NCBI GenBank assembly: GCA_000969725.1
Contig: JXSR01S007591.1
Direction: 5' to 3' (one strand)
DNA: 24,066 nt
Source: Ophiothrix spiculata
Lineage: Eukaryota; Echinodermata; Ophiuroidea; Amphilepidida; Ophiotrichidae
Positions 8,739-18,446 of the stretch are shown here, piece after piece; the first letter of the stretch is position 1, and every line of letters begins with the position of its first letter. The notes under the pieces were generated by a model. The model saw nothing but the letters and a program-made list of their open reading frames with translations, had not been told where the DNA came from and searched no databases. Both the position numbers and the translations under genes were made by a program.

Positions 8739-9240
8739 TGGTACACCTCGAAAGGAGGGACTTTGCTGATGATATCAATTTTGATTTTATTATTTCATCT
8801 GTTAGAGCATTTTACAACCTTTAGAATGACACCTTACTTGTTGATATTGATCAAGGCAAACAAATTTTACAAAGGATAATTTTTGCTGCCTATTTTTACC
8901 AGTTTGTATATAAGTGAAGTTTGATGACAAAATGTATCTTTCCCAATAAAATCAAACATGTTTTATTGCCTGATTTTGAGAACCTATTTTAATTACAATT
9001 ATGATTCATTCTTTATAATTCATTACAATGCGTCTTATTTTTCAAGGTGCGTTTATATCTTAATATTGTCATAAGAATATTTATAATAACGGGCAAGTGG
9101 TTTGTTTCAAATTATTTATTTCACGTAACGCTAAATTATGCTTACCTCTGGGAGCTTTCAAACTAGTACCTGAGATGGTGCACAACAGCAAACAAAACCC
9201 CAGTTTTAACCAACCTCACAAGTTCACAACAAAACACAAC
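8739..9240. other. Spacer, nothing recognised
   Basis: AT-rich, with only chance-length frames. Confidence 0.4.
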
Positions 9241-9242
9241 AA

Positions 9243-9592
9243 ATTTGCAGCAATACAATTTGAATTTGCAGTAACACGAGTTTGCAGCACATCACAAATT
9301 TAAATAAAGTAATACAAATCGCATTTTTCAAAATGTTCGCAAAATTCCAGAAAACGTGAGAATTTTACAGGAAGTTATGAGAATTCAACAGCACCTTTTG
9401 ATAATTCCACAACGCGTTTTGAAAAACAACAAATAAAACCAAGGACAATATTAAAAACAAGCGTGAAAATATCAAAAAATCGCGTTGTAACAATTTCTAC
9501 ATCGTTGTAGAACTTATTCGTTGTGGTAGTACATTCTGACAACTCGAGGTGTATTGCTGCAAATCCGTAGTGTATTGCTGTAATCTCGTGAT
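9243..9592. repeat. Degenerate inverted-repeat block with short internal units
   Basis: ATTTGCAGCAATACA at 9243-9257 returns as its exact complement at 9550-9564. Related units sit next to each (TTTGCAGTAACACGAG at 9264-9281; TGTATTGCTG again at 9571-9580). The interior is AT-rich with recurring words such as AATTCCA and ACGCGTTTTG. The shape resembles an eroded foldback or MITE, but I cannot fix its ends. Confidence 0.45.
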
Positions 9593-9757
9593 GGTGGTTA
9601 AAAAAGATCAGCCAGGCGTCTCAACAGAAGGTCGTATTCGTTGGAAATTGGTGTCTGCAACGGTTTCTGTTGAGGGACCTCTGATGAATGTTGATATGTG
9701 CTGCTTCCAATTGAGCGTCTTTATCAATAATCTTGGTGTATTTATGGGGCATGCATT

Positions 9758-10387
9758 TTAACCCTTATTCTCCTAATGGTTGTGGAGGGGTTGTTGCAAC
9801 ACCCCCCCCCCCCTAATGTTTCCACCTGCTTCATAAGATCTTAAAAGCAACCGGCCCCAGGCATTTGGGTAATCTCTTTTACATCCTTTGTGGTCATTGT
9901 GATGAAAAAAACTAGGGTTGTAGCACCTAAGGTGGGGTTAGGGTAGGCCGTCAAAGTTGGGGTGGGGGGGGGGGGGGGGGTGAAATCCCTGACAGTTTGA
10001 AAAATTTATGCATGCTATAAGACTCAAACTTACAAAACATGTTAGAATCATCATTTCTCTTCTTAATTAGCAAAAAATCCAACGAAAATCTGCTATTTAT
10101 AACTTTTATAGCAACATTTAAATTTTGGTAGCCATTTCTGCCATCTATATTAAATGCAATGTTGCCTGATTTTCCAATCCGAAAGTACTTTATGATGTCA
10201 TAATTACGTAACGCCTTGACCGATTTTGATGATCTTGATATCGTTGGATAGGGGAGGGTCCTACCTATCTATTAATAGCAAAATCAAGTTCATAGGGGTT
10301 TCCGTTCTAAAATATTAGGGTAGGGGGTTGCAACAACCCTCCTTCGGAGAACGTGTTTCAAAAATAGCTCAGGAGAACAAGGGTTAA
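9758..10387 (-). mobile_element. TTAA-bounded piggyBac-like MITE (copy 2, inverted)
   Basis: TTAACCCTTATTCTCCTAA at the left and AGGAGAACAAGGGTTAA at the right are inverted ends inside TTAA sites. The interior is homologous to 668-1266 in reverse orientation. Shared blocks include TACATCCTTTG.GGTCATT, GGCCGTCAAAGTTGGGGTG, the ATAATTACGTAACGCC core (10201-10215) and TACCTATCTATT. A 12-C run (9802-9813) and a 17-G run (9964-9980) occupy the places of the C and G runs in copy 1. The outermost TIR sequence differs from copy 1 after TTAACCCT, so it belongs to a different subfamily. Confidence 0.8.
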
Positions 10388-10640
10388 TTCAAAATATTAT
10401 TACTTATTGTGATGTCATAAAGTCAGACCACTTTCGCAAACTTGGATACAATAATAATAATGTGAGATATCATTTGACAATATTCATACAAAAATAATCC
10501 AAAATCAATGTTGAATTACACAACTAATTTGAAGCCTGTATCTGGTCAGTTTGAAATTGGAAAAATAATAACCGCGAGAATGAAGAGATTTATACGTGTC
10601 GGTTGAAGACATCAAAATAAAGTTAATACGTTTCTACGAC
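10388..10640. other. Spacer, nothing recognised
   Basis: AT-rich sequence between a MITE and the candidate exon. It would be intron or intergenic if the exon at 10647-10837 is real. Confidence 0.4.
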
Positions 10641-10690
10641 ACTCACCATTTAATATTCCGTAATATTTTCGGAGAAACCATTCTCCATCC

Positions 10691-10837
10691 TCAGCGGTTG
10701 TTGGCTAAATGATGACTGATAAATCCTCTACTACTGGACGTAGGTGGCGTCCTAATAGGTGTTTCTAGTAGTAGAGAATCATAAACTCTTGGAAGATCAC
10801 GGCCCCCGTCTCTATGCGGTTTTATTACATCCTCCAT
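10691..10837 (-). CDS. Candidate short ORF or first exon, unrecognised
   Basis: A 48-codon frame opens at an ATG (10837) and ends with TGA (10693-10691). Its product starts MEDVIKPHRDGGRDLPRV and continues with LLLETPIRTPPTSS. It is less AT-rich than its surroundings and lies outside any recognised repeat. Upstream on the same strand are a TATA-like box, two CCAAT boxes and an E-box. Downstream, a strong donor-like GTGAGT follows at 10646-10641. A second ATG at 10681 leads in frame to that donor without a stop. If the TATA box sets the start site, transcription would begin inside this ORF. The ORF would then be 5' UTR, and the 10681 ATG the coding start. I recognise no domain, and it may simply be chance. 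Confidence 0.2.
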   Translation of the reverse strand: MEDVIKPHRDGGRDLPRVYDSLLLETPIRTPPTSSSRGFISHHLANNR

Positions 10838-10842
10838 ATCAA

Positions 10843-10906
10843 TTTATATAACAGCTAAATAAATCCGTGTCACTTGATTGGCTCATCTTGGGTCACGTGC
10901 CATTGG
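10843..10906 (-). promoter_or_regulatory. Promoter-like motif cluster on the minus strand
   Basis: Read on the minus strand the order is CCAAT (10906-10902), the E-box CACGTG (10899-10894), a second CCAAT (10881-10877) and TATATAAA (10850-10843). It lies just upstream of the candidate short ORF at 10837. The arrangement is that of a Pol II core promoter, but motif matching alone is weak evidence. Confidence 0.3.
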
Positions 10907-10930
10907 TTATTTGGTCAATTTGATTGCAAA

Positions 10931-11057
10931 CGTCGCCGACTGTGCAATAGTGCCATGCAGAAATATTGATACATTGCATGGTTACCTTTTTTGGTAGAAT
11001 GCAACATCAGTCGTGGGCGTAATTTTAAATTGAGTACGCTTGCACAGTCCGCGGGCG
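10931..11057. repeat. CpG-bearing inverted motif pair
   Basis: CGCCGACTGTGCAA (10934-10947) is matched in inverse by TTGCACAGTCCGCG (11040-11053). Related GCAACATCAGTCGTGGGCG lies at 11001-11019 and ACGCGTCGTTGCA at 11067-11079. CpG dinucleotides are concentrated here compared with the rest of the window. It could be a small eroded MITE or an upstream part of the putative promoter. Confidence 0.35.
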
Positions 11058-11130
11058 TAGCATAAGACGCGTCGTTGCATTAAAGCAGCATGTACAATAT
11101 CATAGATATTGCATTGGTTTATTTATTTAG

Positions 11131-11320
11131 CTGTCATATAAAACAAATAATAATTGTTTCTTATTCGCGTCAATGGAGCAAATATTTCATTCGGTGAAAG
11201 ATCAAATGCCCCATTCAACTCAGCTTCGATTCGTTTGAATGTACCATTTGATCGTTTACCTCATGAAATATTTGTACCATTACACTCATAAACATTCATT
11301 ATTTGAATAACATTTCACGA
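11131..11320. mobile_element. Palindromic MITE-like hairpin, about 190 bp
   Basis: The arms pair through GCAAATATTTCAT and ATGAAATATTTGT, GATCAAATG and CATTTGATC, ATTCAA and TTGAAT, and outward through CAAATAAT and ATTATTTG. Pairing is imperfect (roughly four in five) over the whole length. No TSD is clear. Confidence 0.55.
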
Positions 11321-11348
11321 GTCCTCATAATCATATGATTCACCTTAA

Positions 11349-12062
11349 GGGCCCTGTCAACCCTTCATTTTCAGAAATGGGTTATGGACTGTAACTCAGC
11401 GACGGATAATTAAATCAAAATCAAAGTATACATTTCTAGAAGTGGATTTGGATACTGAACATGATGGTGAGCTTATTTTTGGACCAAAATGTGAAATTAT
11501 TGCTCTAAGGTCCAAAAAAGGTAAAAAAATCGTGTTTTTGGTCCAAAATTTTACGGGAAAGCTATCTAAATTTTGCTTTGGTAAAATTTTAAACCATTTT
11601 ACTTTTTAGAATCTAGAGTGTAATATCTAGGAACGCATTTCTCAAATTTTTGATTTTTATCTTATTTTTTGAAATATTGCCAAAAATAGGTCAAAATGTG
11701 GCATATTTTGCCAAAAATGGTGNNNNNNNNNNNNNNNNNNNNNNNNNNNNNNNNNNNNNNNNNNNNNNNNNNNNNNNNNNNNNNNNNNNNNNNNNNNNNN
11801 NNNNNNNNNNNNNNNNNNNNNNNNNNNNNNNNNNNNNNNNNNNNNNNNNNNNNNNNNNNNNNNNNNNNNNNNNNNNNNNNNNNNNNNNNNNNGATATTTG
11901 GACCCTAGGTCCAAAACTACGCATTTTGGTCCAAAAATTACCTGACCATCATGTTCAGTATGCAAATCCGCTTCTAGAAATGTATACTTTTATTTGAATC
12001 TAATTATCCGTTGCTGAGTTACAGAGCAAAAAACATTGATGAAAAAAGCCTTAACAGGCCCC
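11349..12062. mobile_element. Long-TIR element at a TTAA site, interrupted by the N gap
   Basis: The left arm (GGGCCCTGTCAA..., from 11349) and right arm (complement of ...TTAACAGGCCCC, to 12062) are inverted repeats. They can be followed for about 150 bp or more, including GTAACTCAGC.ACGGATAATT, AAAGTATACATTTCTAGAAG and ATACTGAACATGATGGT. TTAA flanks both sides (11345-11348 and 12063-12066). The GGG/CCC ends at TTAA fit a Kolobok- or piggyBac-type insertion; I cannot decide which. The interior repeats the word GGTCCAAAA in both orientations. The middle is unknown because of Ns. Confidence 0.8.
11723..11892. other. Assembly gap, 170 N
   Basis: All bases are N. It lies near the centre of a long inverted repeat, a typical place for assemblies to break. 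Any frame drawn across it is meaningless. Confidence 0.99.
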
Positions 12063-12136
12063 TTAATTTCATAATTCATTCATCGAAATTCGTAAAAAAA
12101 TGTAGAAATGATTTGTCACGGCAAAATACCTTTATT

Positions 12137-12684
12137 TTAACCCTCGTCTTCCTCGTTACCACCACCCAACCCCCTAACGGATGATCGCCGATTGCACCAA
12201 AACACAAAATAAAGCGACCCTGATAATTTAAGTAATTATTTTTACATCCTTTGCGGTAATTTTGATGGAAAAAAATTGGGGTGCTACCTAAGGTGGGTTT
12301 ATCGTAGGCCGTCAAAGTCCGAGGGTAGGGAGGGTGGTTCCCACCTCAAAATAATTTAAATCACCATTTTGAAAAATATTTGCATTATATGGACTTTAAT
12401 GTTACTGGACATGTTAGAATTAGCAAAAATCCCGACGAATATCGGACATTTAGAACTTTTATAACGATTTTTTGATAAAGTGGCCATTTTTGCCAAAAGT
12501 CATTTTTTTCGGTACGGAAATACTGTGTAACGCCTCGACCGATTTTCATGATCTTGGTATCAATGTAAAGAGGAAACCCTACCATATACCTCAAATTCAA
12601 AATCACAGGGGTTGGTAACCACCCCCACCCCACCCCCCTCAGGAAGACGTGTTACTTAAAAAGGCTTAGGAAGACGAGGGTTAA
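12137..12684 (-). mobile_element. TTAA-bounded piggyBac-like MITE (copy 3, inverted)
   Basis: Ends TTAACCCTCGTCTTCCT and AGGAAGACGAGGGTTAA are perfect 17-bp inverted repeats including TTAA. The interior matches 668-1266 in reverse: TTTACATCCTTTGCGG, CTACCTAAGGTGGG, GGCCGTCAAAGT and ACATGTTAGAAT. The TTACGTAATTATGAcGTCA core has decayed here to GTGTAACGCCTCGACC. The short minus-strand frames inside it are repeat by-products. Confidence 0.85.
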
Positions 12685-12806
12685 TATCTAAGTTATCGAT
12701 AAGTGTTATTTAAAAATGTTTTTATTTGCGATAGTTTTTATTGCAAAATTCAGAACACGCGAATCATAGATTTTTGATTGCGTTGTCGCATAAAGCATCC
12801 AAGCGG

Positions 12807-12852
12807 ACAATCATTTTATATTACCTGCGCGTGTCAAGCAAAAAATGATTGT
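12807..12852. other. Hairpin
   Basis: ACAATCATTTT (12807-12817) pairs perfectly with AAAATGATTGT (12842-12852) across a 24-base loop. Function unknown. Confidence 0.5.
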
Positions 12853-12925
12853 TTATGTTATAAATTGCATGTTTAAATTCTAAAAAAATGAATTTTATCC
12901 AGAAAAAGTCTAATACGGTGAACAT

Positions 12926-12964
12926 TTGTCTACCTTGTCTTGTCAACGGTAGACAATTGTCTAC
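12926..12964. other. Nested palindrome TTGTCTAC/GTAGACAA
   Basis: GTAGACAATTGTCTAC (12949-12964) is a perfect 16-bp palindrome. TTGTCTAC also occurs upstream at 12926-12933, so GTAGACAA can pair with either side. Confidence 0.5.
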
Positions 12965-13497
12965 ATTAATAAACTTGTTTCTTCAGAAAGTTCATTTTTC
13001 TAAGGTTTTATAAAAGTAATTTAGATTTTATAGTGTTAGTATTAATCTTTCGTAGATTCCCTGTAGATCGGTGTTATGAATTAATCATGTTTGTTTATTT
13101 TGTCTCGTACTTATTCCCTATTTTTTGGTAAACTGGTTTGAGCAATGAAATTTGTCGACTCTAAGGGCATTTTGTTCAAATAACATTTTCAACAAACACA
13201 ACAAAGAATTATAAAGGAGGAAATCAAACACTGATAGGGATGTATGTGGGGAATTCCCTTAAATGTTTTAATTAAAAGAGCTTACGAAACAAAAAAACAT
13301 TAGGGAATATTTGCTAGATTAAAAGATTTGTTTTTGATTCAGATTTTAAGAAATATTGCATATTGAAAGTGTCCATTTCAAAATAAATTTGAAATGTTAT
13401 ACTAGTAAATTAGATACTTATGGTTAGACGATTACAAAAAAAAACCTGGGTAGACAAGGGTCGAAGTTTCTTACTTAAAGACGATTGCGTTGTTAAA
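12965..13497. other. AT-rich spacer, nothing recognised
   Basis: No inverted repeat or coding signal apart from a chance frame that runs into the next element. Confidence 0.4.
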
Positions 13498-13912
13498 TGT
13501 GACCTTCCAGCCCGTATGAGCAGTAAATGCCAGAAACTTCATTTTGCGCTACAGGTGAAAATACATGTCAAGGTCGTAACTTGCCGAAATTGGTTTTTTC
13601 ACAGATTCACAATTTTAGTGCTTACTACAAAATACCAGCAAAGTTTCACTTCAAGAAAATGTGGAATAAATTGGCATATTCTTAAGACGATCAACAGAAA
13701 ATATAGGGCTTAATAATCTTTCAACGCGTATATCTCAGTTACACGTTTTACTCCATGACAACCTTTAACGGATCATAACTTGACTTCTGGACTCGTGTGA
13801 AGTTCATTAAGGTGTTATTTTAAACCTTAAAGCATGGTCTTTGCAAATAATTAAAAAAAAAGTGAAAATGACACGAGCTGGCATTTACTGCTGTTTTCGG
13901 TGGACGGTCACA
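13498..13912. mobile_element. MITE with TGTGACC termini, about 415 bp
   Basis: The left end TGTGACCTTCCA and, after a mismatched stretch, GCAGTAAATGCCAG reappear in inverse at the right end as CTGGCATTTACTGC...TGGACGGTCACA. The TIR is about 36 bp with an imperfect middle. TSD not resolved. A 97-codon plus-strand frame (13420-13713) overlaps the left half and has no recognisable domain. Confidence 0.65.
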
Positions 13913-14375
13913 ATATAGATGGCAGTGTTACAGAATTTGATGGTCAGTGACATGAAGGTTTTGATAAAACACGCGCGTGGTAACTAAGCGAAAAATTTGC
14001 GCCTTATACACAAAACGCAACGCGCACACTTGTTATTTACGCGTTTTCTTACCCGAAACACTAACAATACCGCGAAATAGTATCGAGTGCTGCCGAACCC
14101 TAAAAAAACCCTTTCAACATTGGTTTTCCTATACTACTGATTTTTGCACATATTTGCTACCTTTATAATTTTGGATGGTTAATTGTGAATGTCAAGTAAT
14201 AAATAAACAAAATCAACCGGTAGAAACTTATAATCGCGTTCGTCCTCAATTACTTGTTTTATTGCGCCTTGTCTCATCATCAACAACTAACAGTCTAACA
14301 CGGTCCCGTTATTTGTTTGTTCGACAAAAAATCTTTGCTTAGAAAATCGACAACTCAACATCCACCCACCCACCC
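13913..14375. other. Spacer, nothing recognised
   Basis: AT-rich sequence ending in a C-rich CCACCCACCCACCCCC run (14362-14377) just before the tandem duplication. Confidence 0.4.
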
Positions 14376-14601
14376 CCTCCCTTCGGACGACTAGGAATAT
14401 GGTAAATTAATAAATTATATAACGTTTCAAACTATGACGTCAGTTGTGATATCATCTACCGATGTTACAATAATTGTGTTGTTATCTACCTCCCTTCGGA
14501 CGACTAGGAATATGGTAAATTAATAAATTATATAACGTTTCAAACTATGACGTCAGTTGCTTTATTATCTACCGATGTTACAATACTTTTGTTGTTACAT
14601 A
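14376..14601 (+). repeat. 113-bp tandem duplication
   Basis: CCTCCCTTCGGACGACTAGG starts at 14376 and again at 14489, giving a 113-bp period. The two units agree almost throughout and differ mainly near TTGTGATATCATC versus TTGCTTTATTATC and at the 3' end. Each unit has one TGACGTCA (14435-14442 and 14548-14555). High identity suggests a recent event. Confidence 0.9.
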
Positions 14602-14763
14602 CATAGCATGTTCCAAATCATGAAATACCTATATGGTATTGTAATAAATGAATTACTTTGTGTGCTCACATTACAAAATCATGAGTACAGTTTCCCTTTT
14701 ACACAAATTAAATGTGTGCCAAATCACTGATTCTGCACAATAAACACGAGCTCATTACCTGAA

Positions 14764-14797
14764 ACTATTCACATACTACGCGAATTGGTGAATAGTG
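14764..14797. other. Small hairpin
   Basis: ACTATTCAC (14764-14772) pairs with GTGAATAGT (14789-14797). No further support for a function. Confidence 0.4.
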
Positions 14798-15061
14798 GCG
14801 TGTTGGCACGTACGATTATACAACACACTAGATAAATTGTGTCTATCACATCCGACTAATTTCTTGATTCTGTAGGGGAGAAACACGTTTTCAATATCCA
14901 ATAATAAAATTTAAAAAAACACACGATTAATCTACAGATATAAGAGTACCCAATTTTAATTACCAAAGTGCACAATGAAATTATGGTTGCATTGTGATTT
15001 TAACCATGATGTCAAAAACGTTTCATCATCGTCAGACTGCTACAGAGCAAACGATTATTGG

Positions 15062-15348
15062 TCAGGCATTGTTTCCAATTCATGACGGAATATCTTCCGA
15101 CATTCGAAGGGCTTTGACGCAAGCACCATGACGAAATATGTGTTGAGTCATGTCGCAAAAATATTAGGAGAAACGCGTAACTTCCTCCTTTGAAGTAGTC
15201 TTTATAATAATTGAGGCCCTGACGCAATTAAATAAGCTACACTGCATCTATCTTGGAATCATGACTCAATAGTTATCTGCATCATGATGCAAGGTAATTG
15301 TGTCAAGCCCTTTCGTATGACTCAAATACTTTCGTCATGAATTGGGAT
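15062..15348. mobile_element. Harbinger-like MITE, copy 2
   Basis: Homologous along its length to 8432-8735 in the same orientation. Shared blocks are CCAATTCATGACGGAAT, TCTTCCGACAT, AAAAATATTAGGA, TCTTTATAATAAT and AAGCCCTTTCGTATGACTCA. The outermost bases have diverged (left CAGGCATTGTTTCC, right GGGATTATAC), so the TSD is lost. A minus-strand frame (15227-15012) overlaps it and is rejected. Confidence 0.85.
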
Positions 15349-15669
15349 TATACATGTGTTAATTCCTATACAGCATCTCGATGTATGTTCACTTGTAGCG
15401 CATAATTTACGGCTCCTTTGTAACAATATTAATTGTTGTCAAATATAAGAGTAGTGTCTATATATTATACATTAGCCTTGACAATTGATTTCCCTTACAT
15501 AACCCGCTTTAAATATCACGATACGGATATTTAAGGGGTGCTCTGGCAAAATGAGAGGAAAGCCGGTGTAAAAGTAATCAAGGTCCCCTAGAATGAATGT
15601 CCGCCTTCCATAGACCATAACGTGATAAAGCGTGATTTTGCGTGAGAATTGTCAACCTATACTTTTTAC

Positions 15670-16299
15670 TGTACACTGAAAACGTTAATTAGTCAAAAAC
15701 CATGTCTTATTTGATTTTTTTCATAATTCATGAAAAAATGCTGTAAATGTCTTTGAAATGTTGAAAAACAATTTTTAGTGTTTAAAAATAGTTTCCATCT
15801 CTAATTTTTCAATTTGTAATCAGTTAAATATTAGCTAATTGATAATTGATCAATTACAGGACTTATTAGTGAATATCAGATGCGTCTTTAATTAGTCAAT
15901 TGACTAATCGAATGACGCAGGACTAACTGTATTTAGTCACAATGACTAATATAATTCATGATTTGTCATTGCAACGGACTAAATAATGGTAAATATCCAT
16001 CAGAAATTAGTAATTTAATTCGTCATTCAGTTAGTCCTGCGTCATTCAGTTAGTCAATTGATTAATTAAAGACGCATTTGATATTTACTAATTAGTCCTG
16101 TAATTGATCATTTATCAATTAACTAATAATTACCAAATTACAAATTGAATATTTAGAGATGGAAATTATTTTTTAAACACAAAACATTGTTTTTCAACAT
16201 TTCAAAGACAATTACAGCATTTTTTATGAATTATGAAAAAATCACTCTGAAATCAAATAAGACATTTTTTTTTTGACTAATTACCGTTTTTAGTTTACA
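15670..16299. mobile_element. Giant imperfect palindrome, about 630 bp
   Basis: Almost the whole left half (15670-15935) is repeated in inverse in the right half (16020-16299). Matching blocks include AATTAGTCAAAAA, TGTCTTATTTGAT, TTCATAATTCAT, GTCTTTGAAATGTTGAAAAA, CCATCTCTAA, TGATCAATTACAGGACT and GAATGACGCAGGACTAACTG. TTAGTCA-type words recur in both arms. RNA from it could form a very long duplex. No TSD was identified, so the exact ends are provisional. Confidence 0.85.
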
Positions 16300-16702
16300 A
16301 CCCGGACAGTAAGATCAGAACACTACAAGTCCTATTACACCGGTCTTAATAATTTAAAGAAAACAGCTACCGAAGTGAAACATGGGTAAAATAGTCAATT
16401 TTCGTATTTTGATGGAAATCGTATCTGTAGATATTCTTCTTACTATATGTATAATTTGGATAATATATATAACCTGGAAATTTTAATTTTAACTGTTTTT
16501 AATCGATTCTAAATGTTCTGTACAATTTGCACTAGATTGGTCTGGTTCAGTTTTTACATCATTTTCAACTTTTTGAAAACCACTGAATTTTACATTCACA
16601 GTACATATTGCATATAGTCCTATGTGTGTTCAACGTGCATTGCGTAACCAAAAATAATGGATGACATTTTTTAACCTCTCGGGCGTTTGGCTATGTTATA
16701 TA
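16300..16702. other. Spacer between two inverted-repeat elements
   Basis: AT-rich, no gene signal. Confidence 0.4.
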
Positions 16703-17646
16703 GCAGCGGTGGAAATACCCAGATGATAGTCAACCCAGGGTTAGGCAACCCCGGGTTGACCAACCATGGGTTGACTTCCACTTAGCGCGTGGACTCTATA
16801 CGTAGAACAAATTACATTATACTACTTTTAAGTCATACGTAGACCATACAACATTATACTACTATTAAGTATATCTAGGCTTACAATATATCAACTGACT
16901 ATGATTACCCTGGGTTGCCAAATGAACTTCATTAACAACTTCAGGTTGGTACGTGCGGAAGTGAAGATCACCAGGGTGGCAGCAGTACTCGTTTGATATT
17001 TGGCGGGGAGTGTAGGTCAAAAATACAATAGCGGACAGTCAGCTATGTGGATTTATATGTATATAGGTGTATATGGAGAAAGATAATACGACACAAGCTG
17101 AGTTTGATTTGTTGTCAATGTCATCATTCCCATGCATTTGTGTGGTTGGTGGCTTAGTGTTGCGATGAACGTTGTTCAGAGAAATGGTCCAGCTAATATG
17201 ATAATGACTGTGTGGGAACCCAGAAATAATCTCAACTATATATGATTAACCTAGGTCGACCAGTAAATTCAGTAACAACTTCAAATTGTCTATTATGTGA
17301 ATGAAGATCACGTAGGTTGAGCACTGTACAACCTGCTATAAAATATCACCCATTATGCTGGTTGACAAATGAATTTCACTAATAACTTCAAGTTGTTAAT
17401 GTCACTGACTATGATTACCCTGGGTTGACAAATGTACTACATTAACATCCCCAGGTTGTCAATTATAGGAGTAAAGATTACCCAAGGTGTACATTGTACA
17501 GCCTGCTATAAAACAACTGAGTACATTATGATTGACCTTCTTTTCACTACTAGTAATAGTATGTTCTACGTATAGATACCTAAGTGGAAGACTACCCAGG
17601 GTTGGTCAACCCGGGGTTACCCTACCCTGGGTATTTCCATCGCTGC
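16703..17646. mobile_element. TIR element with internal degenerate tandem units, about 944 bp
   Basis: The left end GCAGCGGTGGAAATACCC and right end GGGTATTTCCATCGCTGC are inverted repeats. Pairing continues with spacing changes through AACCCCGGGTTGACCAACC, CTTCCACTTAG and TATACGTAGAACA. The CAGCG start could suggest hAT, but the 8-bp flanks (GTTATATA, GTTACAGT) match only partly. Between the arms, a unit of the type TGATTACCCTGGGTTGACAA + ATTAACAACTTCAGGTTG recurs near 16901, 17246, 17350 and 17411. Two copies are followed by ACAGCCTGCTATAAAA or a near variant. No transposase frame. Confidence 0.8.
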
Positions 17647-18278
17647 GTTACAGTAGGTAGATAGTTAAATAGTTACAATGCTCAATGGTACACAGTGCTT
17701 ATACTTTAAAGTCGATTTTTGACTATTATTTATTTTCTGAATCGCCTTACATGGTCGCATAAATTATTCTATTTATGAAAAAAAATGTATGACAAATTGT
17801 GAATTTTTAAGCTGAGAATATAAAAAAATTCTATTCAATAAAATTATGTTTGAAAATCGCGATTTTTTCTTATTTTGCCGGACTCCCCACATTTAGAAAA
17901 TGATTAATATTTTAACGAGTTTTGGCCAAAACACTCCATTTTTGTATTATATTTTTAAAGGTAATTGGAATTTATCAGCATAACAACTTAAGTCAGTGTT
18001 TGTTTTGTGCTGTGTCTAATTACGTAAGGAACTTTACATGATGCACAGGGGTATTGAGTAAAATCAAACACTGAACTCTGTACAGAAGTTTGGATGAAAT
18101 TTAGGAAAAAAGCACTTTTTATTATCAGGTTTATTGGCACAAGATCAGCATTTTATTAAGAAAAATTTCAATTGCCTACGTATAATAGTACCTTAATTAT
18201 GTGCCAAATCTTGACTATATTGACCAAGGAAAGAGAGTCTGTTTCTACATGAAAATATATTTTATATGGTATGATTGT
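17647..18278. other. AT-rich spacer, nothing recognised
   Basis: No coding signal. Possible outer inverted-repeat partner near 17875-17890 for sequence near 15537 is treated as a low-weight finding. Confidence 0.4.
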
Positions 18279-18446
18279 GGCCCGTATTCCAGAAATATGT
18301 TTAGCTAAACCATTGTTTAACTGAGCATCAACTGTCCAGGAATGATACGCATCATTGAAACTTTCAAGCACAACAGTTCAATGAGTCGTGCTGTTGACGA
18401 GAAATAAAACCTTGATTTAACTAAACATCTTTCTGGAATACGGGCC
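18279..18446. mobile_element. MITE with GGCCCGTATTCCAGAAA termini, 168 bp
   Basis: The left arm GGCCCGTATTCCAGAAATAT and right arm ATCTTTCTGGAATACGGGCC are inverted repeats of about 31 bp including ATGTTTAG and CTAAACAT. No convincing TSD (left flank TGT, right flank AAA). Minus-strand frames over it are by-products. Confidence 0.8.

Noticed and set aside
11650-11997. Frames spanning the N run
   Set aside because: They are artefacts of translating unknown bases.
13420-13713. 97-codon plus-strand frame
   Set aside because: It runs across the left TIR and interior of a MITE and has no protein-like feature.
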